NCBI RefSeq assembly: GCF_902500215.1
Contig: NZ_CABVOU010000046.1
Span: 64,136 to 128,135 of the forward strand
DNA: 64,000 bases
Direction of reading: 5' to 3'
From: Halomonas lysinitropha
Lineage (GTDB): Bacteria; Pseudomonadota; Gammaproteobacteria; Pseudomonadales; Halomonadaceae
Below, piece by piece: positions 1 to 8,630 of the stretch (positions are counted from its first letter, which is position 1; each line of letters begins with the position of its first letter). Made by a program: the position numbers and the translations under genes. The notes under the pieces are model-generated. The model was not told where the DNA came from and searched no databases. It was given only the letters and a program-made list of their open reading frames with translations.

Positions 1-102
1 GCGTCCTGCAGGTGGAGCTGACCGTCGAGGACAACGATGGCGATACGGCCAGCGACAGCGTGGAGCTGGGCAACCTGATCAGCTTCGAGGACGACGGTCC
101 GA
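1..102 (+). repeat. Adhesin repeat, first copy (identical to 556-657)
   Basis: These 102 bases are identical to 556-657, offset by exactly 555 bases (185 codons), so the units are in frame. Complete nucleotide identity, including third codon positions, points to recent duplication or gene conversion of the adhesin repeats. Confidence 0.9.
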
Positions 103-2441
103 CGGTTACTACCTTTGCCGCCCAGCAAGAAGCTGCGCTGGTTCTGGATGAATCGGCTGGCCCTGATACTGTTGCCGACCCCAACGCGGGTGATGAGGCG
201 GACACCGATGACACGGATGCTATCGGCTATGCCACCCTGGCTGGCGATGACCTGTTCACCATCACGGTGGACGGTGGCGCCGACGGTGAGAACGCCGACG
301 CGCGCAGTTTCGCCTTGAGCTTGGTCCTGGGCGAGGGCGAGAGCACGGTCGACTCTGGCCTGTCGGCCACTGACGGTGGCGCCATTCTGCTGTCGATGGA
401 CGGTGATGATGTGGTGGGCAAGGACGGTGACGACGACACCGTGTTCCGCATCGAGATCGACGCCGATACCGGTGCCGTGACGGTGACCCAGTACGAAGCT
501 ATCGACCATGGTGACGATGACAACGATCACGACGCCTCGCTTAGCATGGCCACTGGCGTCCTGCAGGTGGAGCTGACCGTCGAGGACAACGATGGCGATA
601 CGGCCAGCGACAGCGTGGAGCTGGGCAACCTGATCAGCTTCGAGGACGACGGTCCGAACTTCATCAGCCCCGACATCGGTTTCCTGGTCAATGATCCGGA
701 CTCTGCCTTCAATACCTTCGTAGGCAAGCTCGATCTAGATGGTCAAGTCGAGGACAATTTTGGTGCTGACCAAGACGGCAAGGTACGTTTCAGTGCGACA
801 AATGGTACTGAAACTACGCTGACTTCGAATGGCGCAATTATCTATCTGTACGTTAGCGAGGACGGTCAGACGCTAATTGGCTCAACCTTTGGAGATGGAG
901 GAAGCGCGGGTAGCTCTGACGTTCAAGCGGAGGAGGTGTTTACTGTCAACCTGAGCGTGGACCCTGAGGGTGAAGACACTTATGATTTCACGCTTCATCA
1001 GCAGATTGATGGCGGTGCTGGCAGCTTTACCACCACGGAAGGTGACTATGACTTTTCTGGTGGTAACAAGAAGTGGGTATCTTTTGACTCGGATGATGGC
1101 CCTAACCAAGACATCCTGATCACACCTATCAATGGTTCAACAATTAATACAACTAACTCTGTTGGTGGCACTGCTGGTGTTGCGAACACCTTCGTGGGGC
1201 CTTCGAATGATGGAGACCAAGCTGTTCGAGTCGACTATGTGACGAATTTGGGTGGGACTGCATCATCCGGTGGGTCCTATGACGTGAATAATCCCAGTCA
1301 TACATTTGATGGTCATTATACGGTTAATGGTGCAACTGCAATCTTGGTGGAAGCCGATGATACAACCATAAATATCAAGGCGTTTGATTATCCGGATGAT
1401 TATAATGGTGATGTTGTCGGCGGAAGTGTTGCAGGCCATGAAGAAGATGTCGTTACCCGTGTGGTCATAAATTATCAGGGCGTAGAGGGAAGTCTTGATC
1501 TATCTGACTGGAACGTAGGTGATAGTGGTCAGATTGTGCTAGTTGATGATGCGGATGAAGTCGTTGACACTTACACGGTAACCTTGCAGGGGAGTGGTGT
1601 TGATATATCTGGCCTGGATGCAGGGGCTCAGGTCGGAGTCTCAACTCAGGATGGTTTCAATAGTGTCGAGTATCATTATGCCTCCGGTGGCGTGTTCCAG
1701 ATAGGTGGTTTTGGTGGTGTTTCCTTCTCACCTGGTGATGCTATCGACTTTGGCATCGATCTCGATATAATCGACGGTGATGGCGACAGCCTGACCGTGA
1801 TGGATGCCATTAAATTGCAGCTAGCCCCAGACAGTCATATCGTTCAGGAAGGAGGGGCTAGTGATGATACCTTGATGGTTGATGACAGCACCGAAGGAAT
1901 GCTGCTGGGTGGTGATGGAGACGACGCCCTTACCGGTAATCAGGGCAATGACATCATCTATGGCGGCGACGGTAACGACACCATTGTGGGTGTGGGTGGT
2001 GATAACCTGCTTTACGGCGGTGCCGGCGACGATACCATCACGGGTGACACAGGCAACGACACCATTATCGGCGGAGCCGGCGACGACGAGTTGACCGGTG
2101 GCGGTGGCAACAACGTCTTCGTCTGGCACTTGGGTGACCAAGGCACCGATGGCAGCGAGGCTACCGACACCGTTATGGACTTCGACAGTAACGGGGGGGT
2201 AGATAAACTGGTCCTTTCCGATCTGCTGCAGGGCATGGAGACCGCTGATGATCTCTCAAGCTTCCTGCATGCCAAGCAAGACGGTGACAATACAGTTCTA
2301 CATATCAGCTCAACAGGCGGGTTTGCTGAAGGGCAGTTTGATGCTGATGTTGTTGATCAGACCATCATCCTCAAGGATGTCGCCTACAGCGATACCTTGA
2401 TTCAAGATATGCTCGGCAACGGCCAACTCGATATCGAGTAA
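1..2441 (+). CDS. C-terminal part of a giant RTX/T1SS-repeat surface adhesin (LapA-like), 5' partial
   Basis: The reading frame is open at the window edge, so only the last ~813 residues are seen. Residues up to ~215 are acidic repeats of the T1SS-143 type; one full unit is ~185 residues and each ends in ELGNLISFEDDGP. A unique region of ~370 residues follows. Then come glycine/aspartate nonapeptides of the RTX calcium-binding type (e.g. GGDGNDTIV, GGAGDDTIT) and a C-terminal module with TDTVMDFDSNGGVDKL, typical of type I secretion targets. Such proteins are exported by a LapBCE-like ABC system and held at the outer membrane. The lapG-lapD operon just downstream supports a biofilm adhesin under c-di-GMP control. 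The N-terminal retention module and LapG cleavage site lie outside the window. Confidence 0.9.
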   Translation, partial: VLQVELTVEDNDGDTASDSVELGNLISFEDDGPTVTTFAAQQEAALVLDESAGPDTVADPNAGDEADTDDTDAIGYATLAGDDLFTITVDGGADGENADARSFALSLVLGEGESTVDSGLSATDGGAILLSMDGDDVVGKDGDDDTVFRIEIDADTGAVTVTQYEAIDHGDDDNDHDASLSMATGVLQVELTVEDNDGDTASDSVELGNLISFEDDGPNFISPDIGFLVNDPDSAFNTFVGKLDLDGQVEDNFGADQDGKVRFSATNGTETTLTSNGAIIYLYVSEDGQTLIGSTFGDGGSAGSSDVQAEEVFTVNLSVDPEGEDTYDFTLHQQIDGGAGSFTTTEGDYDFSGGNKKWVSFDSDDGPNQDILITPINGSTINTTNSVGGTAGVANTFVGPSNDGDQAVRVDYVTNLGGTASSGGSYDVNNPSHTFDGHYTVNGATAILVEADDTTINIKAFDYPDDYNGDVVGGSVAGHEEDVVTRVVINYQGVEGSLDLSDWNVGDSGQIVLVDDADEVVDTYTVTLQGSGVDISGLDAGAQVGVSTQDGFNSVEYHYASGGVFQIGGFGGVSFSPGDAIDFGIDLDIIDGDGDSLTVMDAIKLQLAPDSHIVQEGGASDDTLMVDDSTEGMLLGGDGDDALTGNQGNDIIYGGDGNDTIVGVGGDNLLYGGAGDDTITGDTGNDTIIGGAGDDELTGGGGNNVFVWHLGDQGTDGSEATDTVMDFDSNGGVDKLVLSDLLQGMETADDLSSFLHAKQDGDNTVLHISSTGGFAEGQFDADVVDQTIILKDVAYSDTLIQDMLGNGQLDIE
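556..657 (+). repeat. Adhesin repeat, second copy (identical to 1-102)
   Basis: Second copy of the 102-base identical block. Identity stops at base 658, where the unique lower-GC region of the adhesin begins. More units presumably lie upstream of the window. Confidence 0.9.
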
Positions 2442-2458
2442 TCCCTTTCCACTCCCCC

Positions 2459-2489
2459 AAGCGCCCGGCAGTTCAATTGCCGGGCGCTT
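2459..2489 (+). terminator. Rho-independent terminator after the adhesin gene
   Basis: A perfect 12-bp stem (2459-2470 with 2478-2489) encloses the 7-base loop gttcaat and is followed by a T-containing stretch. It lies 18 bases after the adhesin stop codon. Confidence 0.8.
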
Positions 2490-2561
2490 GCTTTCACACC
2501 ATGCTGCACGGCTGCACGATCTGGCTTAGCATGCACGGTATAGCCAGAAAAGAGAGCTTCC

Positions 2562-2900
2562 ATGTACATCAAACGCGACGATGAAGGCCACATCGCGCTG
2601 GTCAGCCGCGACGAGACGCCGGAGTGTAGCGAGTACCTAGCGGCGGATTCCCCGGAGCTGCTGGCCTTCCTGATGGAGGGCGAGAAGGGCAGGGGGCAGG
2701 CGCCTTTTCAGGCATCGGACCTGGCCTTCGTGCGGGTGCTGGAGGACGTGATCGAGCTGCTGATGGACAAGGGCGTGATCAGCTTCACTGATCTGCCGGA
2801 GCCGGCTCAGGAGAAGGTGATGGAGCGCCAGTCGCTGCGTCGCCGGCTCAATGGGCTTCAGTTGATGTCCGGCAGCGACGAGGGAAGCGGGGTGATCTAG
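2562..2900 (+). CDS. Conserved small protein in the lap locus, function unknown
   Basis: A 112-residue soluble, acidic protein with no signal peptide or membrane segment. It starts MYIKRDDEGHIALVSRDE; a helical middle part (FVRVLEDVIELLMDKGVIS) leads to a basic C-terminal segment. It resembles a short pseudomonad family that I recall being labelled, without functional basis, as tryptophan-synthase-beta-like; there is nothing of tryptophan synthase in it. The start has an agagag sequence a few bases upstream. Its position between the adhesin and lapD suggests, but does not prove, a link to adhesin biology. Confidence 0.7.
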   Translation: MYIKRDDEGHIALVSRDETPECSEYLAADSPELLAFLMEGEKGRGQAPFQASDLAFVRVLEDVIELLMDKGVISFTDLPEPAQEKVMERQSLRRRLNGLQLMSGSDEGSGVI

Positions 2901-2929
2901 ACCCGAAGAAACAGCACAGAAGACGACAG

Positions 2930-2963
2930 CACGGGCCGGCATCTTTCAGAATGCCGGCCCGTG
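2930..2963. terminator. Bidirectional terminator between convergent genes
   Basis: A perfect 13-bp stem (2930-2942 with 2951-2963) with an 8-base loop lies between the stop of the small gene on the plus strand and the end of lapD on the minus strand. It can serve both transcripts. Confidence 0.8.
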
Positions 2964-2969
2964 TTGTGT

Positions 2970-4886
2970 TCAGCCTGCGGGCTTGTCGTGCTGGCGGATG
3001 CCGGGGCCGGTGGCGCCATCCAGACCCAACTCGTAGAGCATCCGGGCCTCTTCCAGGTTCACGACCCCCTCACCGATGGCCAGTATCCCCAGCGAATGAC
3101 AGAGCGTGGCCATGCCGCGCAGGATGGTCTGCTGCTCGGCGCTCTGGTCGATGTCCTTGACCAGGGACCCGTCGATCTTGAGATAGGCCAGGCCCAGGTC
3201 CTGCAGGTCGGCGATGCGAGTGAATTCGGCGCCGACATGCTCCAGGCCGAGCTTGCAACCCAGCGGCTGCAGGGCGCGGCACAGGCTGCGGAAGCTGGCC
3301 AGGTCATGGATCGCCATGGATTCGGGGATTTCCAGCCAGAGCCGCTCGGCGACATCAGGCCGTGACCTGAGACGGGCCTGAAGCTCCATGACGAAGCGCG
3401 CATCCTGGATCGAGGCAGCCGAGATGTTGATGCCCAGAGGCTTGCCGCGCTGGGTGATGTCGCGAACCGCTTCGTCCACTACCGCCAGGTCGAGCTGGCG
3501 ATCGAGCTCGAGCCGCGAGATCCAGGGCATGAAGATCCCGGCGGGCTGCCACTCGCTGTTCAGCCGCAGCCGCGAGGGGCTCTCGAAGTGCAGCAATTCT
3601 CCCTTTTTGTCCAGTACCGGATAGTGGGCCAGGTAGATGCCCTTGGCCATGGCCTCCTTGAGGGCGCGGCGCCATTCGTCGTGGCTGGTGAACAGACTGC
3701 GGCGCTGGGGACCCTGGGCGATGACCAGGCCCGTGTCACCGCGAATCTCGGCGGAAGACAGGGCGCCGTCCAGGCTGGCCAGCAGTTCGTTCATCTGGTT
3801 TCCCTGGGCGTAGTCGACCAGCGCCGCGGGCAGGCCGAGGGGAACCTGACGGTGCTCTCTCAAGGCGGCGAGACGCTTGCCGAGCTCATGGCGTAGCTGT
3901 TCCAGGTCATGAGCGTCGGGCAGCAGCAGGGCGAAGTCGCTGCCATTGAGCCGGCCCACGACCCCGCCACCGAGGACCTTGCCGAACTGGTCCAGGCCAC
4001 TGGCCAGTTCCTTCAGCAAGGCATCGGTGTCGCGATGTCCGAGACGTTCGTTGATCTCTGCCAGGCGGGCGAGGCGTACCAGGGCGAGCGTGCCGCTGGC
4101 CCGGGAGTCCTGGCTCTCCAGGTGGATCTGCAGTTGGGCGAGGAAGGCCTCGCGCTTGAGGACGCCGGTCACGCCGTCGTGCTGCAGTCGCCGGCGCAGG
4201 AGGTCGAGTTTCTGGCTCTCTTCGCCCAGCATGTTCCGCACGGCGGCGGAGAGCTGGTTCATGGCCAGTACGACCTCGCGCAGCTCGCGCGTGCGCGGGG
4301 CGGGAATGGTGGTGAAGCGCCGATCGCCGATATGCAGGGCCTGCTCGACGACATTGCGCAGCGGGCGGCGAATGGTCCGCACGATCCACCAGGCCAGCAG
4401 CAGGCTGAGGGCGCCGGCCAGGGCGAACCAGCCGACCAGTTCCAGGCTGCTGCGCCACAGCGACCGGTAGGCGTAGCTGTGCTGGCTCTCGAGCGTGAGG
4501 GTGCCGAACTGTCGCCAGCCGTCCTGGATGACGGCCTGTCCCGCGGGAACATCGAAGTCCACCAGATCGACGAACCAGGCCGGCACGTCCTCGATGGCCT
4601 CGCCAGCGCTGCGTTGCTCGATGATCTCGCCCTGGGGGTCGCGCAGCTCTATCTGCCGATAGTGGCCGGTATCGAACTGGGCGGCTATCAGCAGCTCCAG
4701 GGTCACCGGGTCCTTGGGCATCTGACTCATGGTCAGCGCCAGGGCATTGGCGTTATCGGCATTCTTGATGCGGACTTCCTGCTCGATGTAAGCCCGGCTG
4801 GAACTGACCCCGATGAAGAGGCTGCCACCGAAGGCGAGCAGCAGCAGTATGCCGATGGTCAGCCAGAGCTGCTTGATAAGCGACAT
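2970..4886 (-). CDS. lapD: LapD-type c-di-GMP receptor (degenerate GGDEF-EAL, inner membrane)
   Basis: 638 residues, near the usual LapD length. TM1 is ~5-27, the periplasmic domain ~28-147, TM2 ~148-169, then HAMP, GGDEF-like and EAL-like domains. The GGDEF signature is replaced by RLNGSDF (312-318) and the EAL signature by HFESPSRL, so both enzyme activities should be lost, as in known LapD. The periplasmic DGW (W124) matches the tryptophan hairpin that docks LapG in Pseudomonas LapD. Known role: when c-di-GMP is bound, LapD holds LapG and spares the adhesin. The start has agaggg upstream. The gene lies 59 bases after lapG and is probably co-transcribed with it. Confidence 0.92.
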   Translation of the reverse strand: MSLIKQLWLTIGILLLLAFGGSLFIGVSSSRAYIEQEVRIKNADNANALALTMSQMPKDPVTLELLIAAQFDTGHYRQIELRDPQGEIIEQRSAGEAIEDVPAWFVDLVDFDVPAGQAVIQDGWRQFGTLTLESQHSYAYRSLWRSSLELVGWFALAGALSLLLAWWIVRTIRRPLRNVVEQALHIGDRRFTTIPAPRTRELREVVLAMNQLSAAVRNMLGEESQKLDLLRRRLQHDGVTGVLKREAFLAQLQIHLESQDSRASGTLALVRLARLAEINERLGHRDTDALLKELASGLDQFGKVLGGGVVGRLNGSDFALLLPDAHDLEQLRHELGKRLAALREHRQVPLGLPAALVDYAQGNQMNELLASLDGALSSAEIRGDTGLVIAQGPQRRSLFTSHDEWRRALKEAMAKGIYLAHYPVLDKKGELLHFESPSRLRLNSEWQPAGIFMPWISRLELDRQLDLAVVDEAVRDITQRGKPLGINISAASIQDARFVMELQARLRSRPDVAERLWLEIPESMAIHDLASFRSLCRALQPLGCKLGLEHVGAEFTRIADLQDLGLAYLKIDGSLVKDIDQSAEQQTILRGMATLCHSLGILAIGEGVVNLEEARMLYELGLDGATGPGIRQHDKPAG

Positions 4887-4945
4887 CGTGCTTCCCTCTT
4901 GTGATAGGTCGGCTTGCAGGTCGGTTGTGCGTCGGCGACCCCCAA

Positions 4946-5674
4946 TCAGATGAATCCCTGGTCCTGCATGCGTCCGATCACGCTGCGCCAGCGCGACAGG
5001 CGCGCTACCGGGTCCGCACGTGACCGGGTCGAGCCGCCGGCCCAGAGGCCGCTGCTGTTGAAGCTGAACAGCGGGTCCAGGTCGTCGCGAAGTGAACCGC
5101 GAGTGATGGTGGGCTGCAGGTTGTCGAGTACCAGCGGATCCGCTGCCGGCGTCTCGTAGTAGCCCAGCACCATGTGGGCCTGAGTGATACCGCTGCGGCC
5201 GATGCGGGCCTTGACGTAGATCATGCGTAACTCATCCCCCGGCACTCCCAACTCCTTGAGCGTGATGTACTTGGCAATGGAGTAGTCCTCGCAGTCCCCC
5301 TGGCCACGGCCCAGGGTCTCCAGCGGCGTGGCCCAGTAGTCTTCCTGACCCCAGATGTCGATATCATCCAGCCAGCGGACGCGCCGATTGAAGAAGTCGT
5401 TGACCTCGCGCAGGCGGGTCTCCAGGCCGGCGGTACGCAGCCGCTCCAGCAGTGCAAACCACGCCTCGAGGCTTGCCAGTCCCCTCTCGCCGTACTGGGC
5501 CTGCATGCTGCGGCGCAGGCGCTGTGGCGAGAGGTTGGCCCCGACGCTAGCGGGACCAAGCCCCAGGCCGACGGCCAGCCCCAGGCTGCCGAGCCCCGCC
5601 AGGAAACGACGGCGCCCGGGCGAGGCGAGTGTCCGGATGAGAGGCGACGTCATGGAGCTGGCCTGTATGGGCAT
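4946..5674 (-). CDS. lapG: LapG-type periplasmic cysteine protease with twin-arginine-like signal
   Basis: 242 residues of the transglutaminase-like (BTLCP) family. The triad is Cys128 (in GQGDCEDYS), His167 (in TQAHMVLGY) and Asp184 (in LVLDNLQP); acidic residues flanking Cys128 fit the known calcium site. Known role: cleaves the LapA N-terminus to release the adhesin when LapD lacks c-di-GMP. The N-terminus reads GRRRFLAGLGSLGLAVGLGLG (20-40), a twin-arginine motif before the hydrophobic stretch, which suggests Tat export; characterised LapG proteins are usually described with Sec-type leaders. First gene of the lapG-lapD operon. Confidence 0.92.
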   Translation of the reverse strand: MPIQASSMTSPLIRTLASPGRRRFLAGLGSLGLAVGLGLGPASVGANLSPQRLRRSMQAQYGERGLASLEAWFALLERLRTAGLETRLREVNDFFNRRVRWLDDIDIWGQEDYWATPLETLGRGQGDCEDYSIAKYITLKELGVPGDELRMIYVKARIGRSGITQAHMVLGYYETPAADPLVLDNLQPTITRGSLRDDLDPLFSFNSSGLWAGGSTRSRADPVARLSRWRSVIGRMQDQGFI

Positions 5675-5803
5675 TGGCTCAAGTCTAGGGGGGGAGCCCT
5701 CCTAATGCGAGTGGCCCGGAGCCAAGAGGTCGAGAGTTTCCGCGCTTGTCGGGGCTTCGCCTGAGTGATCACGCCGCACGTCTCATGCCCCCTGCCTCGA
5801 TTC

Positions 5804-6970
5804 TCAGCGGCAGCGTCCCGCCTTGTTGAGCACGGGGTTGGCATACTGGGTCAGCCACCAGTGGCGGAGTTCGTCGGGCACCGTATGCAGACGCGCCTGG
5901 AAGCGGGCGCGGTCGGCGTCGCTGATCTCGCTCAGGTCGAGCAGATCCGGGGCCTCGCCCAAGGCCTGCAGGGCCAGGTAGTGGCTGGGAAAGAGGTGAT
6001 AGCCGGCGAGCACCTGGCGATCGATCTCGGCGGCCGCGGCATCGGGGTCGTGGAACGCCGCCGTGAGCGGGGTGCCGAAGGTGAGCTGCACCCGCCCCTT
6101 GTGGCCGGTGATGCCGGCGACGATGGAGCTGATGTCCTCGAACTCGCTCTTCTCGTAGTTGCCGCTGGTCTGCATGGCGTGCAGTTCCCGGGCCTTCTGC
6201 AGGTCGCAGGGGTCGTACTCGTAACTGATCGACACTGGCACCAGGCGCAGTTCGGCGATGGCCTCGCCGATGCTTGCGTCCCGCGATTTACCGCGCCGGG
6301 CCATGGTCAGCATCTTGATGATCGCCGGGTCGGTGCGGTCGATGCCATCCTTGGCGCGCCCCTCGCGCTGGGCCATCCAGATGGAGTGGTTGTCCTCGAG
6401 AATGGAGTGGCGGATATAGGCCGAGAGGTTCTGGTAGGCAACCAGCATGGCCCGCTTGCCTCGGGCGCTGCGCGGCACGATGAAGCTCTTGTTGAGCCGC
6501 ATCAGGTCGTTGACGTAGGGCTTCTTGAGCAGATTGTCGCCGATGGCGATGCGTACGGTATCGCGTCCGGCCAGGTAGAGGGCGTAGTTGACGAAGGCCG
6601 GGTCCAGCGAGATGTCACGATGGTTGCCGATGAAGAGATACGCTCTGTCCGGGTCCAGCGAATCGAGCCCCTCCACCCGAAAGATGTCGGTGGAGGTGCG
6701 GATCATGCGCTGCATGTAGTGGGCGATGCGCATCTGGAAATCATTCACGCTGGTGACGTTGCTTACCTCACGGCGGATGGCGACGCTGGCCAGAATGCGT
6801 GACAGGCGCGGCATGAAGCGGCTAAGTCGCGGCAGTCGATAGCGGGTCAGGGCATTGAGCAGCTCGGGATCATGGGCCAGGCGCGCGAGAACCTCGGCCA
6901 CCTCGTCGTCCTGGTAGGGCCGGATCTCGGCCCAGGGGTCGGCTGCGGGGGTGTCGTGAGTCGTGGTCAT
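5804..6970 (-). CDS. PlsC-like 1-acylglycerol-3-phosphate acyltransferase family protein
   Basis: About 388 residues from ATG 6970 (MTTTHDTPAADPW). The acyltransferase block is NHRDISLD (His-x4-Asp catalytic motif) with a later block around REGRAKDG, as in the LPLAT/PlsC superfamily. Expected reaction: transfer of an acyl chain to a lysophospholipid or related acceptor at the inner membrane. The frame stays open further upstream into rdgC, but 6970 leaves a sensible 26-base gap to the rdgC stop and avoids an arginine-rich, unlikely N-terminus. Substrate unknown. Confidence 0.8.
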   Translation of the reverse strand: MTTTHDTPAADPWAEIRPYQDDEVAEVLARLAHDPELLNALTRYRLPRLSRFMPRLSRILASVAIRREVSNVTSVNDFQMRIAHYMQRMIRTSTDIFRVEGLDSLDPDRAYLFIGNHRDISLDPAFVNYALYLAGRDTVRIAIGDNLLKKPYVNDLMRLNKSFIVPRSARGKRAMLVAYQNLSAYIRHSILEDNHSIWMAQREGRAKDGIDRTDPAIIKMLTMARRGKSRDASIGEAIAELRLVPVSISYEYDPCDLQKARELHAMQTSGNYEKSEFEDISSIVAGITGHKGRVQLTFGTPLTAAFHDPDAAAAEIDRQVLAGYHLFPSHYLALQALGEAPDLLDLSEISDADRARFQARLHTVPDELRHWWLTQYANPVLNKAGRCR

Positions 6971-6996
6971 GGTTACCAGGCTGTGGTCGGAAGCGG

Positions 6997-7929
6997 TCAG
7001 GCGCTGCGGGCGTCGCCGGCACTGCCGGCCTCGCCACCCAGCCACTCGATCAGGCGCTCGATGCTTTCCGCCAGCGCCTGGGTCATCAGGATGAAATCGG
7101 TCTCCAGGCGCACCAGGGCATCATCGCCATCATCGGTCTGGGACGCCTCGTCGATCAGGGCGTCGTCGAAACGCAGCGACTTGATCGCCAGATCGTCATG
7201 TAACACGAAGCTTAGTCGCCCTTCGATCGACAGTGCCAGTTTGCTGGCCTGGCGACCGCTCTCCAGCAGCTGCTGGATCTCGTCGCTGTCGAGGTCGACC
7301 TGGCGGGCACGCAGCACGCCATCGTCCCCCTTGGCCTTGAGCTCGACCTGGTCGCCCAGCACCAGATCAGCGGGGCGCTCGCTCGGGTCGCCGAGCCAGG
7401 TGGTCATGGCCCGCATGGGCAGCGTCTGGCTGGCCAGCGGGGTGACCTTGAGGCTGCCCAGGGTCTCGCGCAGCAGGTCGAGGAGTTCCTCGGCGCGCTT
7501 GCGGGAGCTGGCGTTGACGGCGATCAGCTGGCGGCGGTTGTCCCACCACAGGTCGACCTTCTGGCTGCGCACGAAGGCACGCGGCAGCAGCTCCTCATAG
7601 ACCTCTTCCTTGATGGCCAGCTTCTCCTTGCGAGGCAGCTTGCGGCCCTCGCGGGTCTCGATGGCTTCGCTGCGCTCCTCGACCTCCTCGCGGACCACCG
7701 AGGCGGGCAGGATGCGTTCCTGGCGCAGGGCGGTGATCAGACGCTGGCCCTGCAGCTCGTGCAACAGCTGCGTGCCGGCCCGACCGGCCGGAGCGGACCA
7801 CCCGAGGCGGCGCGCTTCGCTACCTCCCAGAGGGCGAAAGGCCTGTTCGCCCAGGGCCGTTTCCAGGCTGTCGGCATCCAGCTCCGGAGCGTCGTGCAGG
7901 CGATAGAGATGCAAGTGCTTGAACCACAT
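6997..7929 (-). CDS. rdgC: Recombination-associated protein RdgC
   Basis: 310 residues, close to E. coli RdgC (303), starting MWFKHLHLYRL as is typical. The conserved central part (REGRKLPRKEKLAIKEE and VDLWWDNRRQLIAVNASS) is present. Known role: a ring-shaped dimer that binds double-stranded DNA and restrains RecA-dependent recombination. It is transcribed toward the acyltransferase gene with a 26-base gap; the two may share a transcript. Confidence 0.93.
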   Translation of the reverse strand: MWFKHLHLYRLHDAPELDADSLETALGEQAFRPLGGSEARRLGWSAPAGRAGTQLLHELQGQRLITALRQERILPASVVREEVEERSEAIETREGRKLPRKEKLAIKEEVYEELLPRAFVRSQKVDLWWDNRRQLIAVNASSRKRAEELLDLLRETLGSLKVTPLASQTLPMRAMTTWLGDPSERPADLVLGDQVELKAKGDDGVLRARQVDLDSDEIQQLLESGRQASKLALSIEGRLSFVLHDDLAIKSLRFDDALIDEASQTDDGDDALVRLETDFILMTQALAESIERLIEWLGGEAGSAGDARSA

Positions 7930-8018
7930 GGAGCATTTCCCGAGAGAAAAGGGGGCACATTATGGCCAAAGGGAGGCGCCTGTGCCAGCGCATGAGAGAG
8001 CAGCGCAAGATATCGACG

Positions 8019-8036
8019 TTCAAACGATGGTTTGAA
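8019..8036. promoter_or_regulatory. PsrA-like palindromic operator
   Basis: ttcaaacgatggtttgaa is a perfect 7-bp inverted repeat with a 4-base spacer. It contains CAAAC-N4-GTTTG, the form known for PsrA, the fatty-acid-responsive TetR repressor of pseudomonads. It lies 57 bases before a thioesterase start, next to a TTGACT that could be a -35 (8051-8056). Assignment to PsrA is by pattern only. Confidence 0.55.
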
Positions 8037-8092
8037 TATCGATTGCCACTTTGACTAGACTCGAGGCTTTTCCTGTCAAGTAGCACGCCAGC

Positions 8093-8512
8093 ATGGATTC
8101 CCGCATCTCTCGCAGTACCCTGCGAGTCAGAGGCTATCATCTGGATGGTTATGGCCATGTGAACAATGCCCGCTATCTGGAATTCCTGGAGGAGGGCCGC
8201 TGGGCCTACTTCGACGACCGTCCCGGGCTGGCCGCCTTCCTGCAGAAGCGCGACGTGGCCTTCGTCGCGGTCAATCTCAATATCGACTATCGGCGTGCCG
8301 CCGTTGCCGGCGACGATCTGGAAGTCCTGACGCGGCTTGCCGAGCTCGGGTCGCGACGTGCTCGCATGCACCAGGAGGTCTGTCGCGTGCGGGACGGCAA
8401 GACGGTGGCCAGCGCCGACATCACCTTCGTGCTGCTCGATGTGGCAACGAATCGCGCGACCGAGATCGACGGCGAGATTCGCAAGGCCATGGCAGCGCTG
8501 GTCTTGCCGTAG
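8093..8512 (+). CDS. Acyl-CoA thioesterase of the hot-dog (4HBT/FadM-YbgC) family
   Basis: 139 residues. The motif GYGHVNNARYLEFLEEGR near residue 20 is the classic 4HBT active-site helix. Expected activity is hydrolysis of a long-chain or other acyl-CoA in the cytoplasm, as for FadM. The PsrA-like palindrome upstream fits a fatty-acid-linked role. It stands alone between divergent rdgC and the gyrA promoter. Confidence 0.85.
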   Translation: MDSRISRSTLRVRGYHLDGYGHVNNARYLEFLEEGRWAYFDDRPGLAAFLQKRDVAFVAVNLNIDYRRAAVAGDDLEVLTRLAELGSRRARMHQEVCRVRDGKTVASADITFVLLDVATNRATEIDGEIRKAMAALVLP

Positions 8513-8545
8513 CCCCTTGCACAGCTCCCTTTGCACCCGCCGGGA

Positions 8546-8554
8546 TGGTATGAT
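8546..8554 (+). promoter_or_regulatory. Putative extended -10 promoter of gyrA
   Basis: tggtatgat matches an extended -10 (TG-N-TATGAT) 77 bases before the gyrA ATG. No good -35 is found at 16-18 bases, which extended -10 promoters tolerate. Pattern evidence only. Confidence 0.4.
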
Positions 8555-8630
8555 GTCAGGCTGATATTGCGCGCCATGTCTCGGCCACGTGGCGCGCCAA
8601 CCTGTTGCAGTGCAAAGGATTCGACGACCC

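Noticed and set aside
2562..2900. Tryptophan synthase beta subunit
   Set aside because: Only 112 residues, with no PLP lysine or TrpB motif.
2970..4886. Active diguanylate cyclase/phosphodiesterase
   Set aside because: GGDEF and EAL motifs are both degenerate and the neighbour is lapG, so a receptor fits better.
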